Shown: positions 8,338 to 18,143 of the stretch, one piece after another
Numbering within the stretch: position 1 is the stretch's first letter
How the letters are laid out: every line of letters starts with the position of its first letter
Assembly (NCBI RefSeq): GCF_011759365.1
Contig: NZ_JAARLZ010000003.1
Location: 434,001 to 498,000, forward strand
Direction of reading: 5' to 3'
From: Luteibacter anthropi
GTDB taxonomy: Bacteria > Pseudomonadota > Gammaproteobacteria > Xanthomonadales > Rhodanobacteraceae
DNA: 64,000 bases
Notes under the pieces: model-generated
Seen by the model: only the letters and a program-made list of their open reading frames with translations
Told to the model about the DNA's origin: nothing
Database searches by the model: none
Position numbers and translations under genes: made by a program

Positions 8338-10605
8338 TTACGCCGTGGCCGTGGCTGGCTCGGCCGACTCGGTTTCCACGTGCAGCTCTTCGCCTTCCAC
8401 CGACAGGGTGACCTTGCCGCCCTCGGCCAGCTTGCCGAAGAGCAGTTCGTCAGCCAGGGCACGCTTGACCTTGTCCTGGATGACACGAGCCATCGGGCGT
8501 GCGCCCATCTGCGGGTCGAAGCCGTGCTCGGCCAGCCAGCGGCGGGCTTCCGGCGTGACGTCCACGCTCACCTTCTTCTCGGCCAGCTGGGTTTCCAATT
8601 CGATGAGGAACTTGTCGACCACGCGCAGGATGTGGTCGAAGTCCAGCGCGTTGAACTGGATGATGGCGTCGAGACGGTTGCGAAACTCCGGCGTGAACAG
8701 GCGACGGATGGTTTCCATGGCGTCCGGTGCGTGGTTCTGCTTCACGAAGCCGATACCCCGGCGCGAAGCGAGCTGGGCGCCCGCATTCGTCGTCATCACG
8801 ATGATGACGTTCTTGAAGTTGGCCTCGCGACCGTTGGTGTCGGTAAGCACGCCGCGGTCCATCACCTGCAGCAGGATGTTGTACACATCCGGATGCGCCT
8901 TCTCGATTTCGTCCAGCAGCAGCACGCAGTGCGGATGCTTGGTGATCTGCTCGGTGAGCAGGCCACCCTGGTCGAAGCCGACGTAGCCCGGAGGGGCACC
9001 GACCAGGCGCGAGACCGAATGCGCTTCCATGTACTCGGACATGTCGAAGCGAACCATCTCGATGCCCAGCTGCATGGCGAGCTGGCGCGTGACTTCCGTC
9101 TTGCCGACGCCCGTGGGGCCGGCGAGCAAGAAGCTGCCGATGGGCTTGGACGGATCGCCCAGGCCCGACCGCGCCATCTTGATGGACGAAGCCAGGGCCT
9201 CGATCGCGGCATCCTGGCCGAACACCACCATCTTCAGGTTGCGCTCCAGGTTGCGCAGCACGTCGCGGTCGGATGCCGAGACCTGCTTGGCCGGGATGCG
9301 CGCCATCTTGGCCACGATGTACTCGATTTCCGGCACGTCGACCTTGCCCGTGCGCTGGTCTTCCGGCAGCAGGCGCTGGCGGGCGCCGGCCTCGTCGATG
9401 ACGTCGATGGCCTTGTCCGGCAGCAGGCGGTCAGGGATGTGCTTGACCGACAGATCGACCGCCGCACGCAGCGCCTCACCGGTGTACTCCACCGAGTGGT
9501 GCTCTTCGAAGCGGGTCTTCAGGCCGCGCAGGATCTCGATGGAGTCGGCCACGGTGGGCTCGACCACGTCGATCTTCTGGAAGCGGCGGGCCAGGGCGCG
9601 ATCCTTCTCGAACACGCCGCGGAACTCCTGGAACGTGGTGGAACCGATGCAGCGCAGCTCGCCGGAGGCCAGCATGGGCTTGATCAGGTTCGAGGCATCC
9701 ATGGTGCCGCCCGACGCCGAACCCGCACCGATGATGGTGTGGATCTCGTCGATGAAGAGGATGGCGTTCGGCTGCTTCTTCAGCTGCGCGATCACCGCCT
9801 TCAGGCGCTTTTCGAAGTCGCCACGGTACTTGGTGCCGGCCACGAGCGCGCCGAGGTCGAGCGACCAGATGGTGCAGTCTTCCAGCACCTCGGGCACCTG
9901 TCCTTCGACGATGCGCTTGGCGAGGCCTTCGGCCAGGGCCGTCTTGCCCACGCCCGCCTCACCCACGTAGAGCGGGTTGTTCTTCCGGCGGCGGCAGAGC
10001 ACCTGGATGGTGCGCTCCACCTCGTCGTGGCGGCCGATCAGCGGATCGATCTTGCCCTGGATGGCCAGCTCGTTGAGGTTGGAGGCGTACTCGCTGAGCG
10101 GGTTGCCCTTGCCCTCGCCGCCCTCCTCGCTGTCGCGCTCATTGCTGGACGCGGCCGCGGCGGATTCGTCGCCGATCTTGGCGATGCCGTGTGAGATGTA
10201 GTTGACGACGTCCAGGCGGGTGATCTCCTGCTGGTGCAGGAAATAGACCGCGTGGGAGTCCTTTTCGCCGAAGATGGCCACCAGCACGTTCGCGCCGGTG
10301 ACTTCCTTCCGGCCCGAGGACTGCACGTGGTAGACGGCGCGCTGGAGCACGCGCTGGAAACCCAGCGTGGGCTGCGTGTCGCGCTCGTCGCCGGCGGGGA
10401 GGACCGGGACGGTCTCGGCGATGATCCGCTGGAGGTCGGCCGCGAGGCGCGGCAGGTCGACACCGCAGGCGCGCAAGGCTGCCAGGGCGGAGGTGTTTTC
10501 GGTAAGGGCAAGCAACAGGTGCTCCACGGTCATGAACTCGTGGCGCTGCTCGCGGGCCTGCTTGTAGCAGTGCCCGATGGTGACTTCGAGATCCTTGCTG
10601 AACAT
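8338..10605 (-). CDS. clpA: ATP-dependent Clp protease ATP-binding subunit ClpA
   Basis: AAA+ unfoldase that feeds substrates to ClpP. The 755 residues comprise a Clp_N double repeat (1-145), an acidic linker (147-170), AAA1 with Walker A GEAGVGKT at 215-222, and AAA2 with Walker A GPTGVGKT at 496-503. The GIGF loop in AAA2 is the type used by ClpA/ClpX to dock on ClpP. Length and order match ClpA, not ClpB, since the ClpB middle coiled coil is absent. It is preceded by clpS on the same strand (76 bp gap), the usual adaptor-unfoldase pair. Confidence 0.97.
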   Translation of the reverse strand: MFSKDLEVTIGHCYKQAREQRHEFMTVEHLLLALTENTSALAALRACGVDLPRLAADLQRIIAETVPVLPAGDERDTQPTLGFQRVLQRAVYHVQSSGRKEVTGANVLVAIFGEKDSHAVYFLHQQEITRLDVVNYISHGIAKIGDESAAAASSNERDSEEGGEGKGNPLSEYASNLNELAIQGKIDPLIGRHDEVERTIQVLCRRRKNNPLYVGEAGVGKTALAEGLAKRIVEGQVPEVLEDCTIWSLDLGALVAGTKYRGDFEKRLKAVIAQLKKQPNAILFIDEIHTIIGAGSASGGTMDASNLIKPMLASGELRCIGSTTFQEFRGVFEKDRALARRFQKIDVVEPTVADSIEILRGLKTRFEEHHSVEYTGEALRAAVDLSVKHIPDRLLPDKAIDVIDEAGARQRLLPEDQRTGKVDVPEIEYIVAKMARIPAKQVSASDRDVLRNLERNLKMVVFGQDAAIEALASSIKMARSGLGDPSKPIGSFLLAGPTGVGKTEVTRQLAMQLGIEMVRFDMSEYMEAHSVSRLVGAPPGYVGFDQGGLLTEQITKHPHCVLLLDEIEKAHPDVYNILLQVMDRGVLTDTNGREANFKNVIIVMTTNAGAQLASRRGIGFVKQNHAPDAMETIRRLFTPEFRNRLDAIIQFNALDFDHILRVVDKFLIELETQLAEKKVSVDVTPEARRWLAEHGFDPQMGARPMARVIQDKVKRALADELLFGKLAEGGKVTLSVEGEELHVETESAEPATATA

Positions 10606-10681
10606 ACGGACCGTCTCCGATAGCTGTGGGCGGCGGGGTGTAACCCGTTGGTTGCCGCATGTATTCCAGATGGGGGACTGG

Positions 10682-11014
10682 CTACATCTTTTCCATAGTG
10701 CACAACAGCGGGTGTTGATTGGAACGTGAGTACTCGTTGACCTGGGTCACCTTGGTTTCTGCCACCTCGCGGGTGAACACGCCGCACACGCCTTTTCCGC
10801 GGGTGTGGACGTGGAGCATCACCTGGACCGCCTTCTCCTGGTCCATGCCGAAGAAACTGCGCAGTACCTCGATCACGAAATCCATCGGCGTGAAGTCGTC
10901 GTTCAGCAGGACGACCTGGAAAAGCGGCGGCCGTGCGGTCTCGGGGCGGCTGGTCTCGACGGCCAGGCCATGCCCACGGTCGCCTTCCTGTTCGTGTTCG
11001 TGTTCCTGGGACAT
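10682..11014 (-). CDS. clpS: ATP-dependent Clp protease adaptor ClpS
   Basis: N-degron adaptor that binds ClpA and delivers N-end-rule substrates. The 110 residues have an acidic flexible N-terminus and then the ClpS core: [18 protein letters not shown], the [15 protein letters not shown] helix and EVAETKV. The ATG at 11014 gives the normal tail length; the longer frame is not conserved. Confidence 0.96.
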   Translation of the reverse strand: MSQEHEHEQEGDRGHGLAVETSRPETARPPLFQVVLLNDDFTPMDFVIEVLRSFFGMDQEKAVQVMLHVHTRGKGVCGVFTREVAETKVTQVNEYSRSNQHPLLCTMEKM

Positions 11015-11042
11015 GTAAGAAGAACCTTGGGTACGCGATTCG

Positions 11043-11048
11043 ATTATA
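11043..11048 (-). promoter_or_regulatory. candidate -10 element upstream of clpS
   Basis: A perfect TATAAT on the minus strand lies 29 nt before the clpS start codon. I see no good -35 at 16-18 nt, so this is a partial promoter call. Confidence 0.4.
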
Positions 11049-11136
11049 TACACCCGATTTTCGCCGGGCTTTCGGGTCGATCCCCCGAGGTGATGGCACA
11101 ATAGGCCGATTTCCAGAGCCCCTCCCCTCCCAAGTC

Positions 11137-11625
11137 ATGACTTCCCGCCCCGTCCCGGCCGAAAACGTCTGGTGCCCCCGTGTCACGGTGGCCTGCGTCG
11201 TCGCGCACGAAGGCCGCTTCCTGATGGTCGAGGAGGAGGTCTTCGGCGAACTGGCCTATAACCAGCCCGCCGGCCACCTCGATCCGGGCGAGAGCCTCCG
11301 CACCGCCGCCATCCGCGAGGCGCTAGAGGAAACCGGCCACACCATCGAACTGGATGCCTTCCTCGGTGCCTGGCAGTGGCTGAGCCCCGAGCACGGCGAA
11401 CAGGTGATCAGGTTCGCCTTCAGCGGGCACTCGGTCTTGCACGATCCCGCGCGCCCGCTGGACACCGGCATCCGCCGCGCCCTGTGGATGCGCCGCGACG
11501 AAATCGAGGCCCTGGGCCCGCGCCTGCGCAGCCCGCTCATCCTCACCACCATCGACACCTGGCTGTCCGGGCGGCGCCTGCCGCTGGAGGCCGTGGCCAG
11601 CCTGCTGCCGGAGAACCCGGCATGA
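11137..11625 (+). CDS. nudJ: Nudix hydrolase, NudJ-type
   Basis: A 162-residue Nudix protein with the box [20 protein letters not shown] (GX5EX7REUXEE). It hydrolyses nucleoside di/triphosphates or related pyrophosphates; NudJ of E. coli acts on hydroxymethylpyrimidine pyrophosphate. The order nudJ-mnmA-hflD is the same as in E. coli, which supports the name. The ATG at 11137 gives the expected short N-terminus, and the stop overlaps the mnmA start (ATGA). Confidence 0.85.
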   Translation: MTSRPVPAENVWCPRVTVACVVAHEGRFLMVEEEVFGELAYNQPAGHLDPGESLRTAAIREALEETGHTIELDAFLGAWQWLSPEHGEQVIRFAFSGHSVLHDPARPLDTGIRRALWMRRDEIEALGPRLRSPLILTTIDTWLSGRRLPLEAVASLLPENPA

Positions 11626-12716
11626 AGGTGATCCTGGGCGTCTCCGGTGGCGTGGACTCCTCCGTCGCGGCCCTCCTGCTCCAGCAGGCCGGTCACGAGG
11701 TGGAAGGCATGTTCATGCAGAACTGGGAAGAAGACGACCGCTCCGGCCCCTGCACCACCGACGAGGACCGCAAGGACGCCGTGGCCGTCTGCGGCCGGCT
11801 GGGCATCCCGTTCCACGCGCGCAACTTCGCGGGCGAGTACTGGGATGGCGTGTTTGAGTATTTCCTGGCCGAATACGCAGCGGGGCGCACGCCCAATCCG
11901 GATGTTCTGTGCAACCGCGAGATCAAGTTCAAGACCTTCCTTGAGCATGCACAGGCGCTCGGCGCCGAGAAGATCGCCACGGGCCACTACGCCCGGGTGG
12001 ATTTTCGCGACGGCCACTACCGCCTGCTGCGCGCCGTGGATGCGAGCAAGGATCAGAGCTATTTCCTTCACGCCCTGGGCCAGAAGCAGCTGGCGGCCAC
12101 GTTGTTCCCCGTGGGGGAAATCGAGAAGCCACGGGTCCGCGAGCTGGCCCGTGAAGCCGGCCTCGCCACGCATGCCAAGAAGGATTCCACCGGTATCTGC
12201 TTTATCGGCGAACGGGATTTTCGCGCTTTCCTGTCGCAGTACCTGCCCGCGAAGCCGGGCGCCATGGTCGATCCGGACGGCAACGTCATCGGAGAGCATC
12301 AGGGCGTGATGTATTACACGCTGGGCCAGCGCAACGGCCTGGGCATCGGCGGGCGCGTGGGCGCCTCGAACGATCCCTGGTACGTGGTGGGCAAGGACGT
12401 CGCCAGCAATGTGCTGATCGTCGCACAGGGTGGTGAGAACCACTGGCTGCAGTCCACGCGGCTGGAAGCCACCGATGCCACCTGGGTGGCCGGCGAGGCG
12501 CCCGGCCTGTCGTTCCGCTGCACCGCCAAGACCCGCTACCGCCAGTCCGACCAGGCCTGCACGGTCGAGGTCCGTGGTGACACCTTGCATGTCGTCTTCG
12601 ACGAGCCCCAGCGCGCGGTCACCCCGGGCCAGTCCGTGGTGCTCTACGACGGCGAGGCCTGCCTGGGCGGCGCGGTGATAGCCGCCACGGATGCAGCCTA
12701 CGGCGGCCTGACATGA
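11622..12716 (+). CDS. mnmA: tRNA-specific 2-thiouridylase MnmA
   Basis: Thiolates U34 of tRNA-Lys, -Glu and -Gln. The 364 residues start with the PP-loop GVSGGVDSS (6-14). The catalytic cysteines are Cys97 (NPDVLCNRE) and Cys193 (TGICFIGER). It is full length, with the C-terminal beta-barrel ending [16 protein letters not shown]. Translationally coupled to nudJ by a 4-bp overlap. Confidence 0.97.
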   Translation: MKVILGVSGGVDSSVAALLLQQAGHEVEGMFMQNWEEDDRSGPCTTDEDRKDAVAVCGRLGIPFHARNFAGEYWDGVFEYFLAEYAAGRTPNPDVLCNREIKFKTFLEHAQALGAEKIATGHYARVDFRDGHYRLLRAVDASKDQSYFLHALGQKQLAATLFPVGEIEKPRVRELAREAGLATHAKKDSTGICFIGERDFRAFLSQYLPAKPGAMVDPDGNVIGEHQGVMYYTLGQRNGLGIGGRVGASNDPWYVVGKDVASNVLIVAQGGENHWLQSTRLEATDATWVAGEAPGLSFRCTAKTRYRQSDQACTVEVRGDTLHVVFDEPQRAVTPGQSVVLYDGEACLGGAVIAATDAAYGGLT

Positions 12717-12730
12717 ACCCCCATCCCCCT

Positions 12731-12887
12731 GTAGGAGCGCGCCTTGCGCGCGACCGGTATCGCGATATGGCTGAAGAACACAGGGCCCCCGCTTTCCGCA
12801 GATGCTCGCGATGTGGGTCGCGCGCAAGGCGCGCTCCTACAGTTCAGCCATATCGCGATACCGGTCGCGCGCGAGGCGCGCTCCTAC
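12731..12887. repeat. extended GTAGGAGC inverted repeat with 45-nt arms, plus a third arm
   Basis: Arm 12731-12775 and arm 12843-12887 are reverse complements at 44 of 45 positions. The similarity runs beyond the common 25-nt core into CGGTATCGCGATATGGCTGA. A third core arm lies at 12816-12840. The long match suggests a recent inversion duplication or gene conversion. It separates mnmA from hflD. Confidence 0.85.
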
Positions 12888-12912
12888 ATGAAATGTTTTC
12901 CGAGTCTCACGA

Positions 12913-13539
12913 ATGAATGAAGAACGCGTCCTAGCCCTTGCCGGAGTTTTCCAGGGGGCCGCCCTCGCCCAGCAGCTTGCCACCGACGGCCGCTGCGACG
13001 ACGTCGCGTTCGAAGCCAGCATGGCCAGCGTGTTCCGCATCGACGCGGATACGGTGGCCGGTGTCTACGGCGGCGTGGCCGGCGTGCGGAAAGGCCTGCG
13101 CACCCTCGTGGCCCAGTTCGAGGACCAGACCCGCGACATCGCCGTGATGCGCATGGCCGTCACGGTGCTGCGCCTGGAACGTTCGCTGTCGCGTAACCGC
13201 CCCCTGCTCGACCGCCTGCGCGAAGGCATCGTCGCCACCCAGCGCCAGGTGGAGCATTTCGGAATGGACCATCCGAACGTCACCGCCCGGCTCGCCGAGG
13301 TGTATGCGAGCACCCTGTCCACGCTGAAACCGCGGGTGATGGTCACCGGCACCCCGGCCCATCTCCAGCAGAAGGCGAACGTGGAGCGCGTGCGCGCCGC
13401 ACTGCTGGCCGCCGTGCGTTCCGCGGTGCTGTGGCACCAGATCGGCGGACGGCAGTGGCAGATCCTGTTCTATCGCAAGCAATGCGCGATGCTGGCCCGC
13501 GGCCTTCTTACCGGCTCCACGCTCGATAACGGCCTCTGA
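12913..13539 (+). CDS. hflD: high-frequency lysogenization protein HflD homologue
   Basis: A 208-residue, all-helical protein of the HflD (DUF489) family. It is recognised by the NEERVLALAGVFQGA start, FGMDHPNVTARLAEVYASTL and the C-terminal LLAAVRSAVLWHQIGGRQWQ. In E. coli HflD lowers lambda CII stability; its housekeeping role is unclear. The position after mnmA is conserved in gammaproteobacteria. Convergent with the LysR gene across two repeat units. Confidence 0.88.
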   Translation: MNEERVLALAGVFQGAALAQQLATDGRCDDVAFEASMASVFRIDADTVAGVYGGVAGVRKGLRTLVAQFEDQTRDIAVMRMAVTVLRLERSLSRNRPLLDRLREGIVATQRQVEHFGMDHPNVTARLAEVYASTLSTLKPRVMVTGTPAHLQQKANVERVRAALLAAVRSAVLWHQIGGRQWQILFYRKQCAMLARGLLTGSTLDNGL

Positions 13540-13563
13540 GCCCCTGGCATAGCCCGCCCTCCT

Positions 13564-13736
13564 GTAGGAGCGCGCCTGCGCGCGACCGCTCTGTCGTAGC
13601 GCCATGCAGGTCGCGCGCGAGGCGCGCTCCTACAGGGAGACGGTGCCGCCAGTTGACCGCCGCCTTGTAGGAGCGCGCCTGCGCGCGACCGTTCCGTCGT
13701 AGCGCCATGCAGGTCGCGCACTAGGCGCGCTCCTAC
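13564..13736. repeat. two tandem 70-bp inverted-repeat units (GTAGGAGC family)
   Basis: Units 13564-13633 and 13667-13736 are nearly identical. Each has two inverted arms around CGTAGCGCCATGCAGG. The last arm supplies the TAG stop of the LysR gene (13733-13735). Probably also serves as a termination or mRNA-stability structure between convergent genes. Confidence 0.87.
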
Positions 13737-14701
13737 AGGGGGGTGGTGGTGTCCAGGCCGGGGATGGTGCCTGCGAGGGTTCTGAGCAGTTCGCCGAAGC
13801 CCACCAGGTCGTCGCGCCAGGGGGTGGCGCTGCGCCAGTAGAGGGCGATATGCCGCCCGGGTCGCGCGCCTTCCACTGCCGCCAGCACCACGTTCGGGAT
13901 GGAATTGAGTCGCTCGTGGGCCAGGATCGGCACCAGCGAATAGCCGCCGCGCAGGGCCACCAGGGTGGCAAGGCTCTCGATGCTGAGATCCTGGATGCGC
14001 TCCGGCCGCGCCGCGCCGGGCATGCCCAGATCCGACACCCCGTTGCCGTGGCTTTCCGCCATCAGGGTCGCATCGGCGGCATCCAGTTCCGTGAGGGCAA
14101 TGGCCTCCTGGCCCGCCAGCGGGTGACCCTTGTGCAGCATCAGCTCATAGGGCTCGAAGAACAGCGCCACGGAATCCAGCCCCGTCATGGCCGTGCTCGG
14201 CGGCGCCAGCACGGCATCCAGTTCGCCCTCGCCCAGTCGCCGGAGCAGTCCGCGTGGCTTGCCTTCGGAGATGGTCAGGCGCGTATCCGGGAAGCGCTGC
14301 GGAAACGGCTCGATGACATGCGGCAGCAGATAAGGCCCCAGCGTGGATGGCACGCCCAGTCGCAATTCCCCACCGAAGGCCACGTCACCGGCCCGCGCGG
14401 CGTGCTCCAGATGCTCCGCGGCCGATAACACGCTGTCGATGTAACCCAACAGACGCTGACCGCTGGCCGTGGGCGCAACCCGCCGGCCACCGCGCTCGAA
14501 GAGCGGCATGCCCAGGGCCTGCTCCACCTTCTGCACTTGGTGGGAAAGCCCAGAAGGGCTGATGTACATGGCCCGCGCGGCGCTGTTGAAGCTGCCTTCA
14601 CGCGCCACGGCCTGGACGAGCGCGAGGTCGCGCAACGACACCGACGACAGGGCCATCGAAATCATCGAACGCTGCGTGCCATCAAATGCGTTTGCGCCCA
14701 T
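13733..14701 (-). CDS. LysR-family transcriptional regulator
   Basis: A 322-residue LTTR. The N-terminal winged helix-turn-helix is near residues 18-75 (SFNSAARAMYISPSGLSHQV, then PLFERGGRRVAPTASG), followed by the substrate-binding domain. Overall it is OxyR/CysB-like, but the region matching the OxyR redox loop reads MAESHGNGVSDLGM with no cysteine, so peroxide sensing by OxyR chemistry is unlikely. The start at 14701 is chosen for GGGGA 5 nt upstream; ATGs at 14665 and 14656 are alternatives. Its divergent position suggests control of acnA. The stop is contributed by a repeat. Confidence 0.87.
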   Translation of the reverse strand: MGANAFDGTQRSMISMALSSVSLRDLALVQAVAREGSFNSAARAMYISPSGLSHQVQKVEQALGMPLFERGGRRVAPTASGQRLLGYIDSVLSAAEHLEHAARAGDVAFGGELRLGVPSTLGPYLLPHVIEPFPQRFPDTRLTISEGKPRGLLRRLGEGELDAVLAPPSTAMTGLDSVALFFEPYELMLHKGHPLAGQEAIALTELDAADATLMAESHGNGVSDLGMPGAARPERIQDLSIESLATLVALRGGYSLVPILAHERLNSIPNVVLAAVEGARPGRHIALYWRSATPWRDDLVGFGELLRTLAGTIPGLDTTTPL

Positions 14702-14891
14702 GCGTCCCCGCCTTCATCCTTCAGCCGCCGAATTTCGCGCGGCTTGCGCCACGGACCGCGCATTGTAGCCGCACCCAGGCCGCATGGCGGTCGCATACGG
14801 GCGGCAGACTGCGCGATAATCGACGCTTTGACGGACCCGACCGGGTCCGTCAGGCCTCCCCAGCTAAAGAACGTCACGCCAGGAGTACAGC

Positions 14892-17633
14892 ATGAAAGAC
14901 TCGTTCTCGGTCCGAGACAGTATCGAAGTCAACGGCAAGCGCCACGCCATCGCCAGCCTGGCCAAGCTCGGCGAAAAGTTCGACCTCAAGCGCCTGCCCT
15001 ACTCCATGAAGATCCTCCTGGAGAACCTCCTCCGCCAGGAAGACGGCGTGAACGTCACCTCGAAGGAAATCGAGGCCGTCGCCAAGTGGGACGCCAAGGC
15101 CGAGCCGGACACCGAAATCTCCTTCATGCCCGCCCGCGTGGTCCTTCAGGACTTCACCGGCGTGCCCTGCGTGGTCGACCTCGCCGCCATGCGCGACGCC
15201 GTGGTGAAGCTCGGCGGCGATGCCAAGCGCATCAACCCGCTGGTGCCGGCCGAGCTGGTCATCGACCACTCCGTGCAGGTCGACGCCTTCGGTACCGAGT
15301 CGGCCCTCGAAAAGAACGTCGAAATCGAATTCGAGCGCAACCAGGAGCGCTACTCCTTCCTGCGCTGGGGCCAGAAGGCCTTCAACAACTTCGCCGTCGT
15401 GCCGCCGCGCACCGGCATCGTCCACCAGGTGAACCTCGAGAACCTGGCGCGCGTCGTGTTCACCAGTGAAGTGGACGGCGAATCCTTCGCCTACCCCGAC
15501 AGCGTGTTCGGCACCGACTCGCACACCACGATGATCAACGGCATCGGCGTGCTGGGCTGGGGCGTGGGCGGTATCGAGGCCGAGGCCGCGATGCTGGGCC
15601 AGCCGTCGTCCATGCTGATCCCGCAGGTCGTGGGCTTCCGCCTCACCGGCAAGCTCTCCGAAGGCGTCACCGCCACCGACCTCGTGCTCACCGTCACCCA
15701 GATGCTGCGCAAGCTCGGCGTGGTGGGCAAGTTCGTCGAGTTCTTCGGCAACGGCCTGCAGAACCTGCCGCTGGCCGACCGCGCCACCATCGCCAACATG
15801 GCCCCGGAATACGGCGCCACCTGCGGCATCTTCCCGGTCGACCAGGAAGCCCTGAACTACCTGCACCTGTCCGGTCGCGACGACGCCCAGATCAAGCTGG
15901 TGGAAACCTACGCCAAGGCCCAGGGCCTGTGGCACGACGCCAACACGCCGGAAGCCGAGTTCACCACGGTGCTCGAGCTCGACATGGCCACGGTCAAGCC
16001 GTCGCTGGCCGGCCCGAAGCGTCCGCAGGACCGCGTGCTGCTCGAAGGCGTGAAGCAGAGCTTCCTCGACGTCGTGGGTCCGCTCACCGCCAACCGCAAG
16101 ACCAAGAACGGCGACACCTCGCGCTTCAGCAATGAAGGCGGCGGCACCGCCATCGGCAACGAAGCCAACGGCATCAACGAGGAAGGCGTGCTCGTCCACA
16201 AGGACGGCCAGAACTTCCGCATCAACGACGGCTCCGTCGTGATCGCCGCCATCACCTCGTGCACCAACACCTCCAACCCGGCCGTGATGCTTGCCGCCGG
16301 CCTGGTGGCGAAGAAGGCCGCCGCGCGTGGCCTCACCTCCAAGCCGTGGGTGAAGCCCTCGCTCGGACCGGGCTCGCTCGTGGTCACCGAATACCTGAAG
16401 AAGACCGGCCTGCTCGCCGAGCTGGAAAAGGTCAACTTCTACGTGGTCGGCTACGGCTGCACCACCTGTATCGGCAACTCGGGTCCGCTGCCGACCGAAA
16501 TCAGCAAGGGCATCTCCGAAGGCGATCTCGCCGTGGCGTCGGTGCTCTCGGGCAACCGCAACTTCGAAGGCCGCGTGCATCCGGAAGTGAAGATGAACTA
16601 CCTGGCCTCGCCGCCGCTGGTGGTCGCCTACGCCCTGGCCGGTACGCTCAACATCGACCTCACGAAGGACGCGATCGGCACGGGCAGCGATGGCCAGCCG
16701 GTGTACCTGAAGGACATCTGGCCGAGCAACCAGGAAATCAGCGACCTCATCGCCGGCGCCATCACGCCGCAGATGTTCAAGGACAGCTACGCCGACGTGT
16801 TCAAGGGCGACAGCCGCTGGAACCAGATCGCCTCGCCGGATGGCCAGACCTACGCGTGGGACGACTCCACCTACATCAAGAACCCGCCTTACTTCGACGG
16901 CATGTCCGCCGAAGCCGGCACCATCGAGGACATCCACGGCGCCCGCGCCATGGGTATCTTCGGTGACTCGATCACCACCGACCACATCTCGCCGGCAGGC
17001 TCGATCAAGAAGGACAGCCCGGCGGGCCGCTTCCTGATCTCCAAGGGCGTGGAGCCGAAGGACTTCAACTCCTACGGTTCGCGTCGCGGCAACGACGACG
17101 TGATGGTGCGCGGCACCTTCGCCAACATCCGCATCAAGAACCTGATGCTCGATGGCGTCGAAGGCGGCTACACCAAGTACATCCCGTCCGGCGAACAGAT
17201 GGCCATCTACGATGCCGCCATGAAGTACAAGGCCGACGGCACCCCGCTGGTCGTGCTCGCCGGCAAGGAATACGGCACCGGTTCGTCGCGTGACTGGGCA
17301 GCCAAGGGCACCCTGCTGCTGGGCGTCAAGGCTGTCATCACCGAGAGCTTCGAGCGCATCCACCGCTCGAACCTGGTCGGCATGGGCGTGCTGCCCTGCC
17401 AGTTCCAGGACGGCGAGAACGCGCAGTCGCTGGGCCTGAAGGGCGACGAAGTGTTCGACATCACCGGCCTCAACGGCGGCGAATCGAAGACGGCATCGGT
17501 CAAGGCCACGCGTCCGGACGGCTCGGTCAAGGAGTTCACCGTGAAGGTGCTGCTGCTGACCCCGAAGGAGCGCGAGTTCTTCCGCCACGGCGGCATCCTG
17601 CAGTACGTGCTGCGCTCGCTGGCGAAGGCGTAA
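14892..17633 (+). CDS. acnA: aconitate hydratase A
   Basis: [4Fe-4S] enzyme converting citrate to isocitrate in the TCA cycle. The 913 residues match AcnA/IRP1-type length. Cluster cysteines are Cys457 (TSCTNTSNP), Cys523 and Cys526 ([11 protein letters not shown]). The C-terminal swivel domain contains [16 protein letters not shown]. The upstream GATAAT at 14815-14820 could be a -10 element. Codon bias is strongly GC-rich, as for a highly expressed gene, which explains the long antisense ORF opposite it. Confidence 0.98.
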   Translation: MKDSFSVRDSIEVNGKRHAIASLAKLGEKFDLKRLPYSMKILLENLLRQEDGVNVTSKEIEAVAKWDAKAEPDTEISFMPARVVLQDFTGVPCVVDLAAMRDAVVKLGGDAKRINPLVPAELVIDHSVQVDAFGTESALEKNVEIEFERNQERYSFLRWGQKAFNNFAVVPPRTGIVHQVNLENLARVVFTSEVDGESFAYPDSVFGTDSHTTMINGIGVLGWGVGGIEAEAAMLGQPSSMLIPQVVGFRLTGKLSEGVTATDLVLTVTQMLRKLGVVGKFVEFFGNGLQNLPLADRATIANMAPEYGATCGIFPVDQEALNYLHLSGRDDAQIKLVETYAKAQGLWHDANTPEAEFTTVLELDMATVKPSLAGPKRPQDRVLLEGVKQSFLDVVGPLTANRKTKNGDTSRFSNEGGGTAIGNEANGINEEGVLVHKDGQNFRINDGSVVIAAITSCTNTSNPAVMLAAGLVAKKAAARGLTSKPWVKPSLGPGSLVVTEYLKKTGLLAELEKVNFYVVGYGCTTCIGNSGPLPTEISKGISEGDLAVASVLSGNRNFEGRVHPEVKMNYLASPPLVVAYALAGTLNIDLTKDAIGTGSDGQPVYLKDIWPSNQEISDLIAGAITPQMFKDSYADVFKGDSRWNQIASPDGQTYAWDDSTYIKNPPYFDGMSAEAGTIEDIHGARAMGIFGDSITTDHISPAGSIKKDSPAGRFLISKGVEPKDFNSYGSRRGNDDVMVRGTFANIRIKNLMLDGVEGGYTKYIPSGEQMAIYDAAMKYKADGTPLVVLAGKEYGTGSSRDWAAKGTLLLGVKAVITESFERIHRSNLVGMGVLPCQFQDGENAQSLGLKGDEVFDITGLNGGESKTASVKATRPDGSVKEFTVKVLLLTPKEREFFRHGGILQYVLRSLAKA

Positions 17634-17674
17634 GCCGTCGTCGACAAGGTCGGCTCCTTCGGGAGCTGATCTGG

Positions 17675-17704
17675 AAAAAAGCCCCGGTATTCCGGGGCTT
17701 TTTT
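17675..17704 (+). terminator. rho-independent terminator after acnA
   Basis: A6, stem GCCCCGGTATTCCGGGGC, T6, 42 nt after the acnA stop. Confidence 0.92.
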
Positions 17705-18143
17705 CGTTGCGGATGCGGTGGGCGGTTTTCGTAGGTGGCGGTGGGGCGAAAACCCGTGCCCGCCGCTGGGTCCCTGCTTTCGCAGGGACGACATGAGGGA
17801 TATCGAAGTGGTTGCAAACATGCGATCCGTCGTTCCAGCGAACGCTGGAACCCAGCGCCGGACGCCGGGTTTTCGCCGCGCCGCAGCTACGGCTTTTCTA
17901 CACTGGGGCAAGCAAGCCCAGGCCCCCGAACACGAAAGACCGCCCCAGCCCGCCGCGACGCATAAGCAAGCAACCACTCGCCCCCAGAACAAAGCCCACA
18001 CGAAAATTCACAATAACCAAGGGGGATTTCGTCGATAAACGACGCTGCAATGCGGCTTGCCGCTATACGCGTGCGTATGCTCCAATGCCGCGATCGTACG
18101 ACGGATTGCCGTGCGAACGTCACCAATGGAGTCCGCCCCATCC
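17705..18143. other. intergenic region acnA-fadD
   Basis: About 440 bp beyond the acnA terminator with no convincing gene. It contains the covarying hairpin pair at 17764-17857 and then AT-richer sequence (17960-18060) that presumably holds the fadD promoter. Short ORFs here have no ribosome site or recognisable product. Confidence 0.6.
17764..17857. repeat. paired hairpin repeat with compensatory changes
   Basis: Two inverted 29-nt arms (17764-17792 and 17829-17857) match at 24 of 29 positions. Each arm is itself a hairpin of six base pairs with a GAAN-type loop. Four of the five differences form two compensated stem pairs (C-G to T-A, T-A to A-T); the fifth is in the loop. Typical of the CCTGCTTTCGCAGG-type repeats of Xanthomonadales. 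Confidence 0.8.

Noticed and set aside
14874-17588. 904-codon ORF antisense to acnA
   Set aside because: Shadow of acnA: long antisense frames are expected opposite high-GC genes with strong third-position bias; the product is low-complexity and unlike any protein.
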